Positions 15,683-26,600 of a DNA stretch of 64,000 bases are shown here, in pieces. The stretch comes from Cacajao melanocephalus (lineage: Eukaryota; Chordata; Mammalia; Primates; Pitheciidae): assembly GCA_963573385.1 (NCBI GenBank), contig CAUYLG010022112.1, forward strand, positions 1 to 64,000, in the 5' to 3' direction. The first letter of the stretch is position 1. Each line of letters starts with the position of its first letter. A model generated the notes under the pieces. It was not told the DNA's origin. It worked only from the letters and a program-made list of their open reading frames with translations, and did no database searches. The position numbers and the translations under genes were made by a program.

Positions 15683-16021
15683 AAGTGCTATATTTTCAAA
15701 TTGCACTCTATAATGTTATGAAATTTTTACTACCACCAATAGTGCATAAGAAAGTCCTTTTACAAGTATACTTTCTAACAATTAATATATCAAATTTTGA
15801 AGTTTTTTGAATACTATGGGTGACAAAGGCTTTTATTTCATTTCATAGAACTTTTCATAAAAATTTATGTTTGGTATCACTCTGATAAGTGGCAAGATTG
15901 AGCATCTTTTATATGTTTGTTCAACATCTATACCACCTCTTCTGTGAGTTGTCTGTTCTTACTATGGTTTTTCTCTTATTTATGGATTACGAGTTCTTTG
16001 CAGATTTTGATAGTAATCCAT

Positions 16022-16322
<301 letters not shown>

Positions 16323-16670
16323 AATATTAATCCATTGATTGTTGTATATGTTGCAAAGATTTCCTCCCAGTCTACAGTTGTCTTTTAGCCTTATTTATTT
16401 ATTTTAAGCTTATTTATAAAACCAATGATATCAGTTATGTAAAAGTTCAGAAATTTGATAAAACTGCATTTATTCACCATTTTTAAGGCATTAGCATTTT
16501 ATATAATGTTTAAGAAGATCTACTTCTCACTAAAGTATATTATCCTTTTTTTCCTTTTAATAGATTTGTTTAGTCTTTTGATTCATTCAGAATTTTGTAA
16601 ATGGTGTGAAATATATTGGCAAATGTCTGGTTTTAGAAAACTTATTTAATTTTATTTAGCTTAATTTTCC

Positions 16671-16892
16671 TTAAAGGACAGGAAGGACTTTTTCCTCCCG
16701 ATATCAGATCAATTAATCTTGAGGAAGTGCTGAGCCTGGCCTGGCTGGATAATGTGTCTACCTGGGTGGCCAGGACAGCACAATGCCATGATTGGCAGCT
16801 GCCCCAAAGCTCATAGAATCAGTGTCTGGGAGAAATCCTCAAAAGAAGGAACAATACTGTTCCCAAAGTCAGAAAGGAAAAAACACTGAGTG
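16671..16892. other. Unclassified sequence
   Basis: A more GC-rich block than its surroundings, with GGTGGCCAGGACAGCACAAT near 16766. It may be a diverged LTR or unique sequence. I could not place it in a family. Confidence 0.35.
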
Positions 16893-17035
16893 GGGTGGGC
16901 ACAATGGCACATTCCTGTAATCCCAGAACTTTAGGAGGCCAAGGCAGGAGGCTCACTTGAGGTCAGGAGTTTGAGACCAGCCTTGGCAAACACACCAAGA
17001 CGCCATCTCTACAAGAAACAAAAACAGAAAAATAG
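16893..17035 (+). mobile_element. Alu 5' monomer portion (sense)
   Basis: GGTGGGCACAATGGCACATT through CATCTCTACAAGAAACAAAA, about 140 bp with a single arm and an A-rich end. Either a left monomer or a 3'-truncated old Alu. Confidence 0.82.
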
Positions 17036-17448
17036 AAAAGCAGGTCAGATCAGATAAAAATAATAGATGCTCACCATAGGCCTAAACAAGCTCTTCCATC
17101 TTCTTGATACCTTTCTGATCTTTTTCTTTGCTTCCATATAGATGAAGATGCTAATAATTTTAATAGGTAGTACTTACAGAGCACGTCTCTGTGCTGGGCT
17201 TTGCTTGCTGTTTTATAGGAGCTCTTTCTAAAGATATGTCCTTGATTAAAGAAAATTTCATCAAGTATTTTGAATACAGTTTGCATGTGAGAGAGAAGCT
17301 TGGGTTTTAAATTTTTAAAGTTCATTCATCCTTTTTTCTAGTTAAAAAAGAATGTACCAATCTAATTCACATGAAAGATACTAATCAGAAAACTTGAGGG
17401 GCACGAGCCCACTCTTTGAGATTTTCATTGAAGAAAGTGAACATGTTG
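17036..17448. other. Unique sequence, possible MIR trace
   Basis: No gene. TACTTACAGAGCACGTCTCTGTGCTGGGC near 17170 faintly recalls a MIR 3' region but is too diverged to call. Confidence 0.35.
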
Positions 17449-17740
17449 GTTGGGCGAGGTGGCTCACTCCCGAAATCCCAGCACTTTGGGAGGCTGAGGT
17501 GGGCGGATCACCTGAGGTCGGGAGTTCTAGACCAGCCTGACCAACATGGAGAAACCCTGTCTCTACTAAAAATACAAAATTATCCGGGCGTGGTGGCGCA
17601 TGCCTGTAATCCCAGCTACTCAGGAGGCTGAGGCAGGAGAATCACTTGAACTCGGGAGGCAGAGGCTGCAATGAACAAAAATCACACCATTGCACCAAGA
17701 GCAAAACTCAGTCTCAAAAAAAAAAAACCAAAAAAACAGG
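17449..17740 (+). mobile_element. Alu (sense) with internal deletion
   Basis: GGTTGGGCGAGGTGGCTC start and an A-rich tail containing CC interruptions. The CTCCAGCCTGGGC segment near the 3' end is deleted (GCACCAAGAGCAAAACTC). Target duplication GAAAGTGAACAT / GGAAGTGAACAT. Confidence 0.95.
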
Positions 17741-17899
17741 AAGTGAACATATTAAAAAATTCACTTTGCAAAACATATTAGTGATAAGCAAACATTGACA
17801 CTCAGGTTAAAAATTTAGCAAAATGATGTTTACAAAAACTGTGTAAGTAGACAGAAAAATAGATTAATGACAACATGCTAAAATTGGTAAAATTTTCAA

Positions 17900-18106
17900 G
17901 TTTGAATTCTGATTCTGTCACCTTGCAGCTGTGAGATTTTTGACTAAGTTACTTAATGTTCCTCAATTTCCTCAACAGTCAAATAGGGGTAATAACAGTT
18001 CCTACCTCACAGAGCTGCTAGGAATCTCAAGTGAGATAATACACAGGAAGCACTTAGCTTTGCAGCCAGCACGTCATCAACCATGGTTATTACCACCACC
18101 GTCATC
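17900..18106 (+). mobile_element. MIR (sense)
   Basis: TTCTGATTCTGTCACCTTGC, TTAATGTTCCTCAATTTCCTC and GTGAGATAATACACAGGAAG follow the MIR core in order. It is a tRNA-derived mammalian-wide SINE. A 106-codon open frame beginning here is a read-through artefact. Confidence 0.85.
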
Positions 18107-18585
18107 ATCTGTGAGTATAGCAAGCAAAAAACTGCACAGAAAAGAAATCAGAAGTGCGCCATTGAAGACTAGCCAAGGAACTACTCCTAAAAGCATAGCA
18201 AAAGAAATTCCAGAAGTTCACAATGACATAAGGAAGAAATTTACAGTTTGAATATATATATATGTATCAGTTTAATAGTTAAGCTAAGTCTTAAATGTAA
18301 TGCCTTAGTAAAGTCTTACATTTAAGCCTGAAATTTAGCGACATCTGCTGGAAGAAAGGTGAATTATTCAACTCATGTACTAAGCACCTGTCCTAATTGA
18401 TTCAGTTCAATACTTTATTGAGCAGGAATTTGGTATCAAATGCTTTCCTAGATTCTGTGGACAATTAATTCCCATGCTCAAGGAATTTAGTCTTTCAGCT
18501 CTGGTATAAACTACCTGTGCTTGAGAAGAAAAAAAGTGGACATTATCACCATGGACCTTTCAATTCTGTTAAAAAAATTAGATCT
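18107..18585. other. Unique sequence
   Basis: No recognisable repeat. It includes TATATATATATG at about 18253 and the CTCF-like candidate listed separately. No gene signal. Confidence 0.4.
18336..18353. promoter_or_regulatory. CTCF-like motif, speculative
   Basis: TAGCGACATCTGCTGGAA resembles the AGCGCC-(A/C)-TCTGNTGG form of the CTCF core, with one change in the most conserved part (GAC for GCC). It lies in unique sequence. Motif similarity only. Confidence 0.2.
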
Positions 18586-18587
18586 GT

Positions 18588-18879
<292 letters not shown>

Positions 18880-19555
18880 GAGATCTACAACCAAGAATAA
18901 ATTAAGTAGCAATACAAAGCTGGTGTATGATCAAATACTAGAATCAAAATTATCAATAGTAGAGCCATAAGAATTTTGGGAGAGACAGGATATAGCAGCC
19001 AAGGGAACACCTGGAAAGTCACTCAAAGGGGTGAGTCTGGAATTTCTTTTAATGACCAGGGGGAGTTCTGAATGCTTTTGAGCAGAGAAGTGATGATAGA
19101 ACTAGTACAGTCATGTCTCGTGTAACCAAAGGAATATGCTTCGAGAAATGCGTCATTAGGTGCTTTCGTAGTTGTTTGAACATTGTAGAGTGCAGTTACA
19201 CAGACTAATGGATGGCCTATGACACACTTGGGCTATATGGGTGTAGCCTGTTCCTTCTAGGCTACAAACCTGTACAGCATGTTAGTGTACTGAATACTTA
19301 GGCAATCGTAACACAATGGTAAGTATTTGTGTGTCTACAGATATCTAAACATAGAAGAGTACAGCAAAGATACAGAAGAAAAGAGAAACATAATGGTACA
19401 TTGCATAGTGCCCTTACATAAATGGAGCTTGCAGGACTGGAAGTTGCTCTGGGTGAGTCAGTGAGTGGGTGGGGAGTAAGTATGAAGGCCGAGGACATTA
19501 CCATGCACTAATGTAGACATTATAAACATTGTATACTGAGGCTACACTAAATTTA

Positions 19556-19847
19556 TTTTTTTTTTAGATGGAGTCTTGCTGTGTTGGCCAGGCTGGAGTA
19601 CAGTGGTGCGATCTCAGCTCACTGCAACCTCCGCCTCCCTGGTTAAGCGATTCTTTTGCCTCAGCCTCCCGAGTAGCTGGGACTACAGGCGCATGCCACC
19701 ACACCCTGCTAATTTTTTGTATTTTTATTAGAGATGGGGTTTCATCATATTGACCAGGCTGGTCTTGAACTCCTGACCTCGTGATCCATGTGCATCTGCC
19801 TGCCAAAGTGCTGGGATTACAGGCATGAGCCACTGCACCCAGCCAGT
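19556..19847 (-). mobile_element. Alu (antisense) in the MER2/Tigger element
   Basis: Poly-T, GATGGAGTCTTGCTGTGTTGG, and an end at GCACCCAGCCAGT. The target duplication is CTACACTAAATTTA (19542) / CTATACTAAATTTA (19848). Confidence 0.96.
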
Positions 19848-19886
19848 CTATACTAAATTTATACAAACATATTTTTCTTCTTGTTT

Positions 19887-20046
19887 TTCTTTTTTTTTGG
19901 AGACAGAGTCTCATTCTGTTGCCCAGGCTGGAGTGCAGTGGCCCTATCTCACCTTACTGCAAACTCTACATCCTGGGTTCAAGCAATTCTCATGCCTCGG
20001 CCTCCCAAAGTGCTGGGATTATAGGTATGAGCCACTGCACCCAGCC
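19887..20046 (-). mobile_element. Alu with internal deletion (antisense)
   Basis: GGAGACAGAGTCTCATTCTG and the following right-arm sequence jump from CTCATGCCTCGG to GCCTCCCAAAGTGCTGGG, so the middle of the element is missing. About 160 bp remain inside the same transposon. Confidence 0.9.
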
Positions 20047-20423
20047 AGAATATACTTTTCTTTCTTCCATTATTTCTTATTATTATTCTTATGATTTCTT
20101 CAATAATAAGTTAACGTTAGCTTACTCTTTTTTATTTTATAAAATTTTTAGACTCTTTTGTAGGTAACACAGCATAAAACACACATTGTATAGTTGTACA
20201 AGAATATTTTCTTTTTTTGGTATTCTTACTCTACAAGCTTTTTCTATTTTGAATGTTTTTTGTTGTTTTTTACTCTTTAAACTTTTTTTATTAAGCACTA
20301 AGACATGAACACATACAATCCCCTAGAGAGGGACAGGATCATCGATGCCACTGCCTTTCATCTTCATTTCTTGTCCCACTGGAAGGTCTTCATGAGCAAT
20401 AACATGGGTGAGCTGCCACATTC

Positions 20424-20436
20424 TTTCTTTCTTTTT

Positions 20437-20491
<55 letters not shown>

Positions 20492-20573
20492 CTCTCTCTC
20501 TTTCTTTCTCTCTCTCTTTCTTTCTTTCTCTCTCTTTCTCTCTTTCTTTCTTTCTTTCTTTCTCTTCTTTTTT
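20424..20573. repeat. Long (TTTC)n polypyrimidine tract
   Basis: About 150 bp of almost pure T/C, alternating TTTC and TCTC blocks, continuous with the poly-T head of the adjoining antisense Alu from which it expanded. It could form triplex (H-DNA) under stress and should be highly polymorphic. Open frames in it, with Phe/Leu/Ser or Lys/Arg/Glu runs, are artefacts. Confidence 0.96.
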
Positions 20574-20769
<196 letters not shown>

Positions 20770-21289
20770 TAAGGGACCTGCCTGAAGCTGTATTGTAGTT
20801 AACTTTTTTTTTAAGTAGGAGTATATCCTAAAATAACAATAAAAAGTACAGTATAATAAATATACAAACCAGTAACCTGGTCATTTGTTATCATTGTCAA
20901 TCATTACGTACTATTGTTAAATTGGTGTCCTTGTTGTGCGGATAACCTGTGGAGCCTTTCTATGCTGCCATCTTGCTCCACTCCTCCCTGGAATTTGTTT
21001 TAAATCTATAGATCAATTTGGGAAGAAAGGATCCCTTAAGTGTCTTTAAGTCTACTCTAGTCATTCTGAAATGTTTACTGCATGTACACAATGTAGATTT
21101 TATACTTCTATATGACTGACAGTTCAGTAGGCTTGTTTATACCAGCATAACCACAAACATGTGAGTAATGTGTTGTGCTGCAATGTCACTAGGTAATAGG
21201 GATTGTTCAGCTCCATTATAATCTTAGGAAACCACTGTTGCATATGAGGTCTGTCACTGATCAAAACAATGCTATACAGTGCATGACCG

Positions 21290-21768
21290 TATTCTAGGAC
21301 AATTAGCCTTCTGGCAATCTATAGGATGGATTGGTTTGGGGATGAACTGAGAAGAGAGACTGATTGGGATGCTGTAATTATAAACAGCTAGGATGATAAG
21401 GACCTGGACATAACTGGCTCCAAAGTAGTCAGGATCAAAAGTCAACTTGGCAAAAGGTATTCTATCAGACTTCTACTTCGAAACATGCACATGAAGATAA
21501 CAATACATGTTTCTCTAAAATGGACAAATGAGTATGTGTGCCCACAACCAACATTTGCTCCTGCACTGGCAATCTCAGTTACTTCTTTGTGTTTAACTTA
21601 GGATGTTATGAAATCACACTTTTAAATATTTTATTTCCACCTATTGAAAAATTGTCCTTCTAAATATGAAATGAGTTCAAGATACCACAGATATTTGACA
21701 AACAACAAGAACTTGTATCTAGTTTCAATCTCATACAGAAGAGAGGTTCAGAACGGAATTTTGATCCT
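21290..21768. other. Unique sequence
   Basis: About 0.48 kb without recognisable repeat or gene between the Tigger-type element and an MLT1 LTR. Confidence 0.4.
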
Positions 21769-22127
21769 TGTTATGGATTGAATTTTTTTTTCTCCACAAA
21801 ATTCACACATTGAAATCTAATCCACAATGTGATGGTACTTGGAGGTGGGACTTTGGGAGGTAATTACATCACAAAGGTGAAGCCCTCATGAATGGGCTTA
21901 GTGCCCTTATAAGGAAAGGCCAATGACCTGGCTTTTTTCTTTCCATAATTTGAGGATACAAGTAGTCAGTGTCTGCACCGAGGAAGAAGACCCTCACTAG
22001 AACCTGAATCTGCTGGCACTCTGATCTTGAACTTCTAGCCACCAGAACTGTAAGAAAGAAACATCTGTTGTTTATAGGTCATTCAGTTGATGGCATTTTG
22101 TTATAGTAGCTTGAGTGGCTAAGAAAA
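21769..22127 (+). mobile_element. MLT1-type MaLR LTR (sense)
   Basis: Starts TGTTATGGATTGAATTTTTT, contains GGTGGGACTTTGGGAGGTAA, CCCTTATAAGGAAAGG (TATA-like) and ATCTTGAACTTCTAGCC, and ends near GTTATAGTAGCTTGAGTGG. A complete, diverged solo LTR. Confidence 0.85.
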
Positions 22128-22401
22128 CCCCCACGCCACAAATGCAATGGACTCATTTACTCAGTCTGCAGAAACACAAACTGAAATGCTCAAGAAATGT
22201 AGTTGTTCTAATTGGTTCAACAGTCTGCTTAAATATGGACCAAACTTGTTACTCTTTCTTTAAACTTACATCATTAATTATTTTCCAAAAGATACTTTTT
22301 CTAAATGTAGTTTTATGTCCTTGTTATAAAGAAAAGTATACTTTTCTCTTCCCCCAATTTGTTAACTAGCAATACTTCAGGTTATTGACCATATAACCTA
22401 C

Positions 22402-23287
22402 TGTGATGGTTAACTTTAGGTGTTAACTTGACTGGATTAAGGAATGCCTGGAAACCTGCTAAAGTATTATTTATGGGTGTGTCTTTGAGGGAGTTTCCAG
22501 AGTAGATTAGCAAGTGAGTCTGAGTGCACTAGGTGGGGAATATCCACCCTCCATGTGAGCAGGCACCATCCAGTCTGCTGGGGGCTCAGAAAGAACAAAA
22601 CAGGGAAAGATGAGTATGTCCATCCGTTCCATCTGCTGCTGGAGTTAGGATACACTCTTCTCCTGTCCTTGAACAACAGCTCCAAGTTCCCTGGCCTTTG
22701 AATTCCACGATCCCCAGGTTCTCAAGCCTTTGGCCTTGGACAGAAAGTTACTCTATCAGCTTCTGATTTTTGAGGCCTTTGAACTGGGACTGAGCCATAT
22801 TACTGACATCTCAGAGTTTCCAGCTTGTAAATGGCCTGCGGTGCGACTTAAACTCCATAATTGCATGAGCCAATCTCCCCAATAAATCTCCCCTGATAGA
22901 TCTATATCTTTTTCTTTTCTTTTCTTTTTTTCTTTTTTGAGATAGAGTCTCACTTTGTAGCCCAAGCTGGAGTATAGTGGTGCCATCTCGGCTCACTGCA
23001 AACTTTGCCTCCTGGGTTCGAGTGATTCTTCTGTCTCAGCCTCCCAAGGAGCCGGGATTTCAGGCCTGCGTCACCCCACCTGGTTAATTTTTGTATTTTT
23101 AGTAGATATGAGGTTTCATCATGTTGGCCAGGCTTGTCTCGAACGCCTGAACTCGGCCTCTCAAAGTGCTAGGACTATAAGTGTGAGCCACCGTGCCTGG
23201 CCATACATCTATCTATACCATCAGTCTACATCTATAACCGTATATCTATAACTTATTAGTTCGTCCCTCTTGGAGAATCCTAATACA
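22402..23287 (+). mobile_element. MLT2B-type ERVL LTR (sense), split by an Alu
   Basis: Begins TGTGATGGTTAACTTTAGG and ends GAGAATCCTAATACA, the ends of MLT2 LTRs. CCAATAAATCTCCCC is the polyadenylation-signal region. The flanks CCTAC (22397) and CCTAT (23288) are a 4/5 target duplication. About 590 bp remain once the Alu is removed. A solo LTR of an old ERVL-class element with no internal genes. Confidence 0.88.
22909..23202 (-). mobile_element. Alu (antisense) in MLT2B LTR
   Basis: T/C-rich head (TTTTCTTTTC repeats), GAGATAGAGTCTCACTTTG, and an end at CCACCGTGCCTGGCC. It inserted downstream of the LTR polyadenylation signal. Confidence 0.95.
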
Positions 23288-24769
23288 CCTATTGTTCAAA
23301 TTGGGACAATTTTGAGAGTGAAAGGAGGTGGGACAAATGTTAGATTGGAGAAACTGCAAGAGTCCTCAAACCAGTGGGGAATTGTAATTGTCCTGGTCGT
23401 GATAGGATTCCCTTGGGGCTCCTCTGATTACATCCACCATGAAGCGCCGTCTGGACATCACATCCTCCATTGCTTTGGTTTCTCCTTCGGTTCAATTTGG
23501 CCCACTGTTCTTTTAACTGCTCACCTCTGGCTTTGAGGATTTGCTGTAATATACAACTCCCTGAGCTTAGGAATCTCAAACTGGCCCCTTGACCTTGTAC
23601 ACATCATCAAATCTGTATCAGCCACAGAAGGGGAATCTGTTTGTTGCTCTGCTGCCTCAAAAACAAAAACAAAAAAACATGGGAATCAAATGAGATAACG
23701 GTAGCACGAAAGTGTTTGAAATCATAAAGTGTTACACAAATAAAAAGATGCTGGTAAGAGCAGTAGAGAAAACATGAGGGTAGGCATGGTTTTCTTGAGC
23801 TACTGTTTTGGGGAGGCAGTTAAGCCTCTCTCTGTAGGGTGATAGGAGTGAGCTTCCCTGCATTATTCAAATCAGTGGTGCTTTTAGGATAGTGTGTTAA
23901 TTACACACTTCCAATTTGCTAGAGGCAGAGGCATATTCTGGCTATCTCAGTTCACAAGGTCTGTTATAAGAATGCACTGAGAAGTGAGGGAGATGGGAGG
24001 CCTATGGGCAGCTGCACAGCCAGGTCCTCCGGATAAAGAAGCCATCGTGGAGCACACAACAGAGCTCTAGTGGTCTGCCAGCCTCTCTGGAGCCAGATGC
24101 AACTCCAGAAGACATCCCTGTGGAAGCCGGTGTCAGCTGCTTCCTCCCCCAGCGTTTTGCTTCAGCCCTCAGTCCTCAGCCGCTTCTACTACTCCTGTGG
24201 TTAGTGATCGCCTCTGCCTCCTCCACTGCAGCATGAGTCTTGTTTATTCACAGATTCTATGCTCCTTGGTTTCTGCTTACAGCAGTTCTTTGTGTGCTTG
24301 ATTTCTGTGTCACTGTGACATTTCTAAATGTCTCTCATTCAGGAGCTTCAAAGGAAGGGCTCTGGTGGGCTGTCACTGTCTATTATAGAATACTCTCTCT
24401 TGGCCAGAGCTCTGGTACCAAGCATTTTTGGAGATTATTGGCTGGATAATAGATAGCTGATTCCTGGTATGTCAGTCATACAAAAAAAAGGTTACTTACG
24501 TGTTAAAAATCTTTGGCTATTTCCTTTAAGGGTGGTCTTGTACAATGAAACTCTAAGCAGTACTATTTCATGTTACAGTAATTCATTTTCCTTTAAGGCT
24601 CTAGTTATATTACTTTATCTCATTGATTTTAAACTTGTAAGCCTTTTTTTATTTTTAGGTCTCAGCAATTTTATACTCTTGACATACTGTATAGCATCTA
24701 AAGTGATCAGTACGTCATCTTGAATCTGACCATCCTTTCTTTATCAAAAAATCTAATTATAATTGATTT
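23288..24769. other. Largely unique sequence
   Basis: About 1.5 kb. The stretch 23680-23760 (AATGAGATAACGGTAGCACG) weakly resembles a sense MIR. The block 24000-24240 is more GC-rich and unclassified. I see no exon with supporting splice sites and no known protein motif in any frame. Confidence 0.45.
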
Positions 24770-24958
24770 TCTACTATATCAAACATTTTATATATATACA
24801 TCTCTCATTTAATTGTCATAACCTAAGTAGAGGGTAGGTATGATTAACCTCATTTTGCAGATGAAGAAAGTGAGTCTTACAAAAATTAAATAACTTAAGA
24901 CTATAGAGTTAAGATTTCAACTCAATTCTGATTTCACAACTCATGACATTTCTTTTTT
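24770..24958 (-). mobile_element. MIR (antisense)
   Basis: CTCATTTAATTGTCATAACC, CATTTTGCAGATGAAGAAAG and AAATAACTTAAGACTATAG follow an antisense MIR in order. Diverged, with no function implied. Confidence 0.8.
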
Positions 24959-25098
24959 ATCACAATAACTTTCAGATGTTATATCTCAATCTCTTTTATC
25001 TTTTTTTTTTTTCTAATTTCTTCTAATATCTGTGTTTTGTTTTGTATTATGGTGTCAGACTATATGTAGTGCTGTAATTCTATACAAACAGTTTCTGA

Positions 25099-25250
25099 GG
25101 CCAGGCACATGTGGCTTACACCTGTAATCCCAGTACTTTGGGAGGCTGGGGCCAGAGGATCACTTGAGGCCTCAAGTTCGAGACCAGCCTGAACCACATA
25201 GCATATAAATAACAACAGCAGCAGAAAAAAAAAAACAAAAAACAAAAAAA
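25099..25250 (+). mobile_element. Alu 5' monomer portion (sense)
   Basis: GAGGCCAGGCACATGTGGC start, one arm, then an A-rich tail with CAGCAGCAG and CAAAAAACA interruptions. About 150 bp, a left monomer or truncated old Alu. Confidence 0.85.
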
Positions 25251-25742
25251 ACCTGAGATCTTGTCTTAGTTTAATACTGTGATAGTTAATCTATATGCTT
25301 TTGGCATTTCACTTTTATTTCTCAATTACAATTTTAGTGCAAAATATAAATTAATGATCTATTTTATCTCCTCCTGTACCACCACCTTTATCCTATTTCC
25401 TCTTTACCCTATAGGGACAGCTGGGTGAACACTTGCAGGGAAAATTCTGTTTGAATTCCTCTGATGGCATGCACATAACCGTTTCCAGATCTGTACGCCT
25501 TTCCCAGTACTCTACCGTCCGCAGGGCCACAAGAGTCTCAATTGCTGGATATTGTCCAAGTCCTCATCATTGCAGCTGCGATGGCTACATTGCCAGGCCT
25601 GGCTCACAGGCACAAAAAGCGTTTTTGTTTGACCACAATAAGGTCATCCCAACAAGGAATTTTATCACCCCTAGGGGAGAGGCTAATGTAGGAGCCAAAA
25701 TAGCAAAGGTTTAAGGTGAGAGGCGCGCTCTCCGGTTGACAG
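25251..25742. other. Unclassified sequence grading into CpG-rich block
   Basis: AT-rich at first, then from about 25410 moderately GC-rich with several CpG (GTACGCCTTTCC, CTACCGTCCGCAGG, GAGAGGCGCGCTCTCCGG). A 93-codon open frame at 25433-25714 has no motif I recognise. The GC-rich part may belong to the regulatory flank of the CpG-rich segment downstream. Confidence 0.4.
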
Positions 25743-25816
25743 GTACCCATGATCATTCTCTTGAATCTCTAGAAATCGGGTATCCATGATCCTTCTTCTG
25801 AATCTCTAGAACTCGG
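25743..25816 (+). repeat. 37-bp tandem duplication
   Basis: Two adjacent 37-bp units (25743-25779 and 25780-25816) match at 32 of 37 positions. Both share CCATGATC and GAATCTCTAGAA. The duplication lies immediately upstream of the CpG-rich block. Confidence 0.9.
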
Positions 25817-25973
25817 ACTCAGGCTCTCCTCTCATTGGGGCTCCCCGCAGGCGTCTGCATTTGCCGCGTGGCGGGGCCAGGTGGGTCCCCTGCGCCGGCA
25901 CAGTCCTCGGCATCCCGGAGCGCGCAGCGCAGCCACCGCTCTTCGCTTCCACGTGCTCCGTGCAGAAGGGAAG

Positions 25974-26573
25974 ATGCGCCAGCCGAGCTGTAAGTCCAGC
26001 CTGCCCGTAGCCTCCAAGCAGGAAAAGGAGGCACTGAGAAGCGAGGCAGGGGCAGCTCCACGTCTGAAGGAGCCCAGAGCATGCCGACACCTAAGACCCC
26101 GGGTGATCAAAAGGAAGCAAACCCCAGGATGCTGCTGCGACCCGGAAAACCACCACAACTCCAAGAGGGAAACCAAGGGACCGGCACAAAAAACTGGGGA
26201 AGGACGAAGAGGGGGGCATCTCGCAGGAGTACTCATGGAAGGAACCGCTTCCTTCTGGGCCTGGACAGCTTTGCTCACCCCCATTGCCCCTGTCCTTCCC
26301 CCAGGCCACCGTCACCTGAACCACCCACCTGCATCCTCACCACCGCGGCAGGGCCCCTGTGGGCCCAGTGGCAGCAGTGTCCCTCTGGCCGCAGTTCCCA
26401 GCCACCCCTCCCACCCAGGCACACACTTGCCCTCCTGGACGAAGCTAACGGCCCACTTCACGCTGCGGCACCTGCTGCATCCCACTCCCTTGCTGGTGAG
26501 GAAGTTGTTCTCTGGGTTTTTGCTTTGGGGTCACCTTCTCGGCTCCTCCACTGTTTCATCTGGCTTCCCATAG
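25974..26573 (+). other. Open frame of about 199 codons in the CpG-rich block; coding status doubtful
   Basis: ATG at 25974 (A at -3) opens a Pro/Ser/Arg/His-rich frame starting MRQPSCKSSLPVASK and ending at a stop at 26571-26573. The frame also stays open upstream of the ATG. GC-rich DNA yields chance open frames, and another frame (26081-26602, 173 codons, starting MPTPKTPGDQKEANP) overlaps it, as do antisense frames. A strong donor-like GTAAGT at 25990-25995 would remove it if used. I recognise no domain. Confidence 0.2.
26305..26495 (+). other. Candidate internal exon bounded by splice-like signals
   Basis: The left edge is a pyrimidine tract ending CCTGTCCTTCCCCCAG (26304), and the right edge is GCTG followed by GTGAGG (26496). 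All three sense frames are nearly free of stops across these 191 bp. This is sequence pattern only, and chance splice-like signals are common. Confidence 0.2.
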
Positions 26574-26600
26574 AGGGGTCCAGGAGGGCTCCCCAGTCTT

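Larger units (their letters stand above)
25830..26600. promoter_or_regulatory. CpG-island-like segment
   Basis: GC-rich with very dense CpG at its left end: about 18 CpG by eye in the roughly 150 bp from 25848 to 25990. A GC-box-like TGGCGGGGCC lies at 25869-25878. Such CpG density is rare outside unmethylated promoters or very young GC-rich insertions, and no repeat family fits. This is the only promoter-like area in the window. Direction of transcription is not proven. Confidence 0.5.

Noticed and set aside
17931..18251. 106-codon open frame
   Set aside because: Begins in a MIR and continues by chance. No start context, splice signals or motif.
20424..20573. CRISPR-like or structured tandem array
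   Set aside because: Simple TTTC microsatellite without spacers. The genome is primate nuclear DNA.
25832..26284. 150-codon minus-strand frame in the CpG block
   Set aside because: Overlaps longer plus-strand frames. GC-rich sequence produces open frames on both strands by chance.
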